Source of the DNA: Anaerolineales bacterium
GTDB taxonomy: Bacteria; Chloroflexota; Anaerolineae; Anaerolineales; UBA11579
DNA length: 64,000 bases
Assembly (NCBI GenBank): GCA_016932165.1
Contig: JAFGDK010000074.1
Coordinates: forward strand, 30,202 to 94,201
Direction: 5' to 3'
Made by a program: the position numbers and the translations under genes
Notes under the pieces: generated by a model
Told to the model about the DNA's origin: nothing
Database searches by the model: none
The model's input: the letters and a program-made list of their open reading frames with translations, nothing else
Shown: in pieces, positions 59,414 to 64,000 of the stretch
Layout: each line of letters opens with the position of its first letter
Position numbering within the stretch: position 1 is the first letter of the stretch

Positions 59414-60303
59414 TGTTCGTCCTCTCCCCTGAGAAATTGATAAATTTTCATTGCCGCTTTCAGCCCGTCCCCCACTGCGATGGCGGTCTGGCGGTAGATG
59501 CCGTTGTGGAGGTCGCCGACAAGGTGTAGCCTACCGTTTTCCTGGAGATGAGCCAGATTCGCAGACAGGCGTTCAGTGCGATGCGGGCCTGTGGGAGAAC
59601 GGCCGAGAGCACCTAACAGCGCATCCACTTTATACGATGTCTTGCCGCTTACGTCAACCATCCCTAATTGCAGTTTTCCTTCTACTGATTGAACTGCATT
59701 CAGGCTGGTATTCTGATAATAGGTGATGGATGAGAACTTCAAAACTCTATCCAGCAGCAACGGCAGTGCTTTTATTTCAGTGCCCCGATTGAAGATCATC
59801 ACTTCGTTTTCCCAGCTGGCAAGGTTGAGGGCGTAGTCAAAGGCGGCATCTCCAGCCCCGATGATGGCGATACTTGCTTTGCACCGGTCAGCCAAATCAG
59901 AGACTTCGTAGTACACCCGGCTGGCAGCTTCATCGGGGATCAGGCCGGATGGAAATTGATTGGGTTTTGTTCCGGCGGCCAGCACCAGCACATCGCAGGT
60001 GAATGACTGATACTTTGATTCGACGGTGAAGATTTCACCATCGTAATCGACTCGTTCGATCTGCTGGCGCTTCATTCGGATGCCCAGGTGTGAGAATTGC
60101 TGGCTGATTTTTTTTACCAGTTCCGGGCCGGAGATCCCGCCGGGGAAGCCGGGGTAGTTCTCCACCAGGTTAGCGTTCCACAACAGCCCGCCCAGGCGTT
60201 TGGATTCGAATACCAGTGGATCGAAGCCATAGCGCCTGAGCTGGATGGCAGCGGTCATCCCTGCCGGGCCGCCTCCGACGATCATCACAACGGAGTGTTT
60301 CAT
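59410..60303 (-). CDS. Thioredoxin reductase-like FAD/NAD(P) oxidoreductase without CxxC
   Basis: The 297-aa flavoprotein has an FAD site ('VMIVGGGPAGMTAAIQLRRY'), an NAD(P) site ('SIAIIGAGDAAFDYALNLA') and the second FAD motif ('GRLHLVGDLHNGIYRQTAIA'). It is the size of thioredoxin reductase but lacks the CxxC redox pair before the second Rossmann motif, so it more likely feeds electrons to a ferredoxin or flavodoxin. That would suit the adjacent radical SAM enzyme. The start codon overlaps the stop of the hydrolase gene by 4 nt (ATGA). Confidence 0.87.
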   Translation of the reverse strand: MKHSVVMIVGGGPAGMTAAIQLRRYGFDPLVFESKRLGGLLWNANLVENYPGFPGGISGPELVKKISQQFSHLGIRMKRQQIERVDYDGEIFTVESKYQSFTCDVLVLAAGTKPNQFPSGLIPDEAASRVYYEVSDLADRCKASIAIIGAGDAAFDYALNLASWENEVMIFNRGTEIKALPLLLDRVLKFSSITYYQNTSLNAVQSVEGKLQLGMVDVSGKTSYKVDALLGALGRSPTGPHRTERLSANLAHLQENGRLHLVGDLHNGIYRQTAIAVGDGLKAAMKIYQFLRGEDEQ

Positions 60304-60941
60304 GAAACCGCCCCGATGATCTCGGTGGTCAGGACGGGGATGGCGAAACCGTGCGCCAGGTTGCGCAGGGAGGCCAGATGGAAATCTAGATTATAGGTGG
60401 CGGTGCCGTCCGCGCAGAACCACACCCGGTAGCCGCGCATGAATCCTGCCCTGGCGGTTGACTCGCAGCATAGGTGGGTCATCACCCCGGTGATCACAAT
60501 CTCGTCAGCACAGAATTTCTGCAGCCAGCTGTCCAACTCCGTTCCTAGAAAGGCATCGTACTGCGTTTTTTGAATGATCTTTTCGTTTTCCACGGGAAGA
60601 TTGGGGTGCAATCCTGCCAGCGGGTGGTCAGGTGTGATCATCTCTCGCCACCACTCAGACATCATCCCGGCATTCTGAGATGTATTGATGTGCTGAGTAA
60701 AGATCACAGGCAGGCCCGCCTGTTGAAAGGCTTTGATCAGGGCAACCACTCTGGGCAGGATCACCGGAGCGCTGGGGACGAATGCGTGAGAATCGGGGTG
60801 GAGGAAATACTCCTGCATATCCAGTACCAGCAGGGCAGGGTGAGAGATGGTAATCTTCTCAGGGCGCTGTGCTTGAATATCTTCAATCAATGCCTCGGCC
60901 TGTTTTTCAATTCCGGTACTGGTAAAATAAAGCGATTTCAT
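60300..60941 (-). CDS. Isochorismatase/nicotinamidase-family cysteine hydrolase
   Basis: The 213-aa enzyme has the family triad Asp41 ('LLVLDMQEYF'), Lys125 ('IQKTQYDAF') and Cys158 ('GVMTHLCCESTARAG'). Members hydrolyse nicotinamide, isochorismate, N-carbamoyl groups or biuret; the exact substrate is unknown. It heads a four-gene operon with overlaps of 4, 4 and 8 nt. ATG 60941 is preferred over 60977 because TACAAT lies 8 nt upstream and the extra N-terminal residues are atypical. The divergent folKP gene starts 37 nt away. Confidence 0.87.
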   Translation of the reverse strand: MKSLYFTSTGIEKQAEALIEDIQAQRPEKITISHPALLVLDMQEYFLHPDSHAFVPSAPVILPRVVALIKAFQQAGLPVIFTQHINTSQNAGMMSEWWREMITPDHPLAGLHPNLPVENEKIIQKTQYDAFLGTELDSWLQKFCADEIVITGVMTHLCCESTARAGFMRGYRVWFCADGTATYNLDFHLASLRNLAHGFAIPVLTTEIIGAVS

Positions 60942-60977
60942 ACCCTTCCATTGTAACCGCAACTGGTCGAGAAACAT

Positions 60978-62378
60978 ATGCAGGATATTTTAGACAAAAA
61001 CAAGAACACGATCCTCCTTGGTATGGGCACGAATAAAGGCAACCGGATGGCGAACCTTGCATCAGCTGTGCGCGGCATGTCTCCGAAGGTGATCGTTAGC
61101 GCAGTGTCATCGGTTTACCGTACCCCTCCCTGGGGTTACACCGACCAGCCTGATTTTCTCAATATTGTCCTCGCTGCTCGAACGCACTTGGAGCCAGAAG
61201 AATTATTAGATTATGTCAAAAATCGAGAGCAGCAGGTAGGCCGCACGGCCAGCTTTAGATGGGGGCCGCGCGAGATCGACATCGACATTCTCGATTTTGG
61301 CGGCCAGCAATTTCACTCAGACCGATTATCTTTGCCGCATCCCCACCTGCACGAACGAGCATTTGTACTCGTTCCTCTGGCAGAGATCGCTCCGGATTGG
61401 CACCATCCGGTTTTGGGGCAGACTGCGCAAGAATTGCTTGCTGAGATCAATACGAGCCAGATAGAAAAACTGAATAGGAGCTTGGAGATGACCAGACCAA
61501 CGGGATTGACGATCAAGGGGCATGAGTTTGAGTGGGGCTCCCAGACTTACCTGATGGGAATCCTCAATATCACTCCGGACAGTTTTTCCGGGGACGGCTT
61601 GCGCCAGGGGTCTGAGGCGGTGGAGGCTGCGCTGAAACAAGCCCAGCAGTATGTGAAAGCAGGGGCACATATCCTCGACGTTGGCGGGGAAAGCACCAGG
61701 CCCGGTTCCGCTCCAGTTGGGGCAGAGGAAGAGATTGGTCGCGTGATCCCGGTGGTGGAAGCGCTGGCCGCTGAGAATGACCTGCCGATCTCAATCGACA
61801 CCTACAAGGCCGATGTGGCGGCTGTTGCCCTGGATGCCGGCGCAGACCTGATCAACGATGTCTGGGGGCTGAAAGCCGATCCGGAAATGGCCGTGCTGGC
61901 AGCAGAACGCGGTGTTCCGGTGGTGTTGATGCACAACCGCAGCACACCCAAGTCTGCCGAGGTTCAGGCCCGGTTGGGAGGACGCTACACAGGGATGGAC
62001 TATACTGACCTGATCGGCGATACCAAGCGCGAACTGCTGCAATCGGTGGATATAGCTCGAGAAGCGGGGATCCCCGATGCGCATATCATTCTGGATACGG
62101 GGATCGGGTTTGGCAAAACCGTGCCCCAGAATCTGGAATTGCTGAACCGGACGAACGAGTTCCTCGATCTGGGATTCCCGATCCTGATTGGTTCCTCGCG
62201 CAAATCTTTCATCGGTTACACGCTTGATCTGCCGCCAGACCAGCGGGTGGAGGGAACCGCCGCCACGGTGGCGATCGCCATTGCCCGCGGGGCGGACATT
62301 GTCCGGGTACATGATGTTGAGTACATGGCCCGCGTGGCAAAGATGACCGATGCGATTGTGAGACCAGGAAGAGAATGA
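60978..62378 (+). CDS. FolK-FolP fusion: HPPK and dihydropteroate synthase
   Basis: The 466-aa protein combines two folate steps. Residues about 10-165 are 6-hydroxymethyl-7,8-dihydropterin pyrophosphokinase ('LGMGTNKGNR', 'YRTPPWGYTDQPDFLN', 'WGPREIDIDILDFGG' with the two metal Asp). Residues about 195-460 are dihydropteroate synthase ('MGILNITPDSFSGDG', 'ILDVGGESTRPGS', 'SIDTYKADVA', 'GSSRKSFIG'). Fusion puts consecutive reactions in one chain; the usual gene order is the same. There is no strong ribosome site before ATG 60978. No other folate gene is adjacent. Confidence 0.94.
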   Translation: MQDILDKNKNTILLGMGTNKGNRMANLASAVRGMSPKVIVSAVSSVYRTPPWGYTDQPDFLNIVLAARTHLEPEELLDYVKNREQQVGRTASFRWGPREIDIDILDFGGQQFHSDRLSLPHPHLHERAFVLVPLAEIAPDWHHPVLGQTAQELLAEINTSQIEKLNRSLEMTRPTGLTIKGHEFEWGSQTYLMGILNITPDSFSGDGLRQGSEAVEAALKQAQQYVKAGAHILDVGGESTRPGSAPVGAEEEIGRVIPVVEALAAENDLPISIDTYKADVAAVALDAGADLINDVWGLKADPEMAVLAAERGVPVVLMHNRSTPKSAEVQARLGGRYTGMDYTDLIGDTKRELLQSVDIAREAGIPDAHIILDTGIGFGKTVPQNLELLNRTNEFLDLGFPILIGSSRKSFIGYTLDLPPDQRVEGTAATVAIAIARGADIVRVHDVEYMARVAKMTDAIVRPGRE

Positions 62379-62387
62379 TGAAAATAA

Positions 62388-62412
62388 CCCGAAGCGGAAC
62401 CGGGTGTGTTTT
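62388..62412 (+). terminator. Possible weak terminator after folKP
   Basis: Short 5-bp stem (62388-62392 with 62402-62406) followed by a T-rich stretch; weak evidence. Confidence 0.35.
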
Positions 62413-62465
62413 ATTGTGAGGCGCCCGGGCCAGCCTCCAATCTGATGTTTTCCGTGAAGAGCAAT

Positions 62466-63344
62466 CTATGGTAGGGTAGAGAGGTCCAGGTTACCTGCTC
62501 CCAGCTTGATCACAAAGGTCAGGGTTGGTCCGTTGTAACCCGAGAGAGTATAGGTATCGCCGCCGCCATACCAATATCCGTGGGCATTGACATTCGTCAG
62601 GCTACTCTCGATATGCAGGGTGGTGGGAATGTTTTCTGGTACGATCAGCTTGACGCTGCTGAGGGCGGCGTCAATTTCAACCGTGGCATCCCTGGTCAAT
62701 GTCCCCGAAAAGTCGAGTGTATACGATCCTGCCCCGCCTTCAAATTTCATCAGACTGAAATTAGCGTTTGATAACTGATTGAGATGGGCGGTGGAAGCAC
62801 CGGTGCGGAAATGGAATTGGCCCATGTTGGTCAGGTTGGGAGTGGTAAAGCTCAGATTGGTCCTGGCTGCCCCACTGGTGATTTTCAACTCCTGGATGGC
62901 CATCCCTCCCAGTTCGAAGTCGCCGGAGTATGCGCCGGCGCGCACTTCCAGTTCCACCGGATGATCGCTGAAGTACAGCTCCCAGGTGTTTTCCACTTCA
63001 TTCACATTTGGCAGGCCGCCCAGTTTAAATTCGTATGGCTCTTGCTTGATACTCACATCCCCACCACCGGCGGCGACCACCGGCTCAAGACCGTCCACAT
63101 TGTAGGAGGCGGTCCCCACAATCAAGCCCTCGGCGGCACCCGGTTGCAGGCTTAATTTGCCAGCCCCGAACTCCAGCATGACTGAGGCAGTGTTACCGGC
63201 TGCCGGTGCGGAGACAAAAATTTCCTCGGTGCGCAGTTCACCGATCTCGATGGCATCGTCGGGCATCGTCAGGGTGATCCCGCAAGCCAGGGAGGCGAGG
63301 GTGAGAGTAATAAGAATTAAGATCAGCGTTTTGGTGATTTTCAT
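62466..63344 (-). CDS. Lipoprotein with toast-rack-like beta domain
   Basis: The 292-aa protein has a lipobox ('ITLTLASLACGI') and a mature part rich in beta strands with repeating 'GAGKLSLQPG', 'GGAGSYTLDFSG' and 'GAGNLDLSTLP' segments, similar to the DUF2154/LiaF-type toast-rack and adhesin-like domains. It is anchored at the outside of the membrane; function unknown. There is no clear -10 box at the ATG, so a normal leader is likely. Single gene. Confidence 0.8.
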   Translation of the reverse strand: MKITKTLILILITLTLASLACGITLTMPDDAIEIGELRTEEIFVSAPAAGNTASVMLEFGAGKLSLQPGAAEGLIVGTASYNVDGLEPVVAAGGGDVSIKQEPYEFKLGGLPNVNEVENTWELYFSDHPVELEVRAGAYSGDFELGGMAIQELKITSGAARTNLSFTTPNLTNMGQFHFRTGASTAHLNQLSNANFSLMKFEGGAGSYTLDFSGTLTRDATVEIDAALSSVKLIVPENIPTTLHIESSLTNVNAHGYWYGGGDTYTLSGYNGPTLTFVIKLGAGNLDLSTLP

Positions 63345-63410
63345 TTGGGTTCCAATTCGATTATTTTATGTTCTATTTAATTGTACGATAGAAATGGGGT
63401 TTTGTCGCGG

Positions 63411-63947
63411 TTAGAAGCCAAAGACCGGGATTGTCCCGCCGAGCCAGATTCCCCCCAGCCCGAAGAGAATCCCCAGCAGCCATCCGGCCACCACATCGGA
63501 TATAAAATGTACACCGATCATCACCCGGGCAATACCCACCAGCGGCGCCCAGATGATTAACAAAGTTCCGAGCCAGCCGGGGGCGATCCCGATGGCGATC
63601 ACACCGAGCATCAACGACCGGACAGCGTGCCCGGATGGGAAGGAGTGGGGGTCGGTTTTGCGGTAGATCTGGCCCATCTCGCCTTCTGGCCGGCGGCGTT
63701 TGAAAGTGAATTTGATCCCCAGCACCACCGCAGCCCCAATCACTACCGCGATCAGATTGGTTAGCGCCCAGTGTTTATACACCGGTTGGGCAAACAGGAT
63801 GACTGCCAGCAGGATCAGGCCCCAATACCAAGAGTCGCCGGTGTGGCCGATGAATGATGCGATCTTTCGCAAGGGGCCTTCTTTTTCAGCAACCCGGAGC
63901 CGGTTAGTGAGATTTTTGTCCAATTCCAGCAGATTTTGAAGGCTCAT
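63411..63947 (-). CDS. PAP2-superfamily membrane phosphatase
   Basis: The 178-aa, about five-helix protein has the three acid phosphatase motifs: K-x6-R-P ('KFTFKRRRPEG'), 'FPSGHAV' and S/A-R-x5-H ('IARVMIGVHFISDVVAG'). Such enzymes dephosphorylate phosphatidate, undecaprenyl diphosphate or similar lipids. A TATACT lies 8 nt before ATG 63947, so the leader is very short or absent. The remaining 53 nt to the window end show nothing further. Confidence 0.9.
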   Translation of the reverse strand: MSLQNLLELDKNLTNRLRVAEKEGPLRKIASFIGHTGDSWYWGLILLAVILFAQPVYKHWALTNLIAVVIGAAVVLGIKFTFKRRRPEGEMGQIYRKTDPHSFPSGHAVRSLMLGVIAIGIAPGWLGTLLIIWAPLVGIARVMIGVHFISDVVAGWLLGILFGLGGIWLGGTIPVFGF

Positions 63948-64000
63948 ACTGGCACAGTATATCGTAAGGGCTCTAAATCGAGTAGGGGGTATCTCTTGAT

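Noticed and set aside
62388..62412. Strong terminator after folKP
   Set aside because: Only a 5-bp stem; kept as a low-confidence feature and not raised as a finding.
1..64000. CRISPR array, prophage or integrative element
   Set aside because: No regularly spaced repeats, integrase, phage structural genes or att-like flanks at the tRNA-Ser gene were seen.

Overview
The window looks like a stretch of chromosome from a Chloroflexota bacterium, most likely class Anaerolineae. This is inferred from gene content and protein style (an FMN-riboswitch-controlled RibXY-type ABC transporter, a complete but unusual System I cytochrome c maturation operon, zinc-ribbon membrane proteins, an NfeD/slipin pair), not from a marker phylogeny. 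Coding density is very high. No prophage, CRISPR array or intact insertion sequence is visible. One tRNA gene is present, tRNA-Ser(GGA).

Layout. 1-7.9 kb: a cyclic-nucleotide-binding protein cut by the window edge, phosphohexomutase, a PyrK-like flavoprotein, an SPFH protein, selenophosphate synthetase with an in-frame UGA (Sec), a metallophosphoesterase, ferritin and a small conserved protein. 7.9-10.9 kb: promoter, FMN riboswitch with terminator, then permease, binding lipoprotein and ATPase of a probable riboflavin importer. 10.9-20.6 kb: cytochrome c maturation: zinc-ribbon membrane protein, ccmE, ccmF, ccmH, a thioredoxin, a CcmI-like zinc-ribbon protein, a diheme lipoprotein, ccmA, ccmB, ccmC and a CcmD-like peptide. 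20.7-31 kb: phospholipase-D-like protein, AI-2E transporter with a 59-aa partner, a pseudo-receiver/roadblock/dead IS200-type transposase fusion, polA and a TPR protein. 31-39 kb: secreted repeat protein, HAD phosphatase, ECF sigma/anti-sigma pair, a class A PBP-like protein with degenerate active sites, and an LCP protein. 39-48 kb: ABC-F ATPase, MFS transporter, nadE, a selenoprotein of the C_GCAxxG_C_C family interrupted by UGA, a PflX-like radical SAM protein, two phospholipid enzymes and two related anchored proteins. 48-57 kb: RecD2-type helicase, membrane protein, two Tat-type sulfatase-superfamily enzymes, nitrilase, NfeD/slipin, GNAT, tRNA-Ser. 57-64 kb: a tightly overlapping minus-strand operon (isochorismatase-like hydrolase, FAD oxidoreductase, RlmN-like radical SAM, GH1 beta-glucosidase), a FolK-FolP fusion, a lipoprotein and a PAP2 phosphatase.

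Main points of interest. (1) A receiver-like plus roadblock protein ends in a domain that follows the IS200/IS605 TnpA fold along its length but has lost both the HUH histidines and the catalytic tyrosine. (2) Selenium: SelD is itself a selenoprotein, and a second gene, apparently broken, reads as an intact selenoprotein with Sec at the first of its four family cysteines; both UGAs are followed by plausible bacterial SECIS hairpins. (3) CcmE has the CxxxY heme-binding motif known from the CcmH-less variant of System I, yet a CcmH gene lies in the same operon. (4) A PBP1-type protein appears to have lost the key residues of both enzymatic domains. (5) About ten genes start 6-7 nt after a TANNNT-like box with no Shine-Dalgarno site, which points to many leaderless mRNAs.
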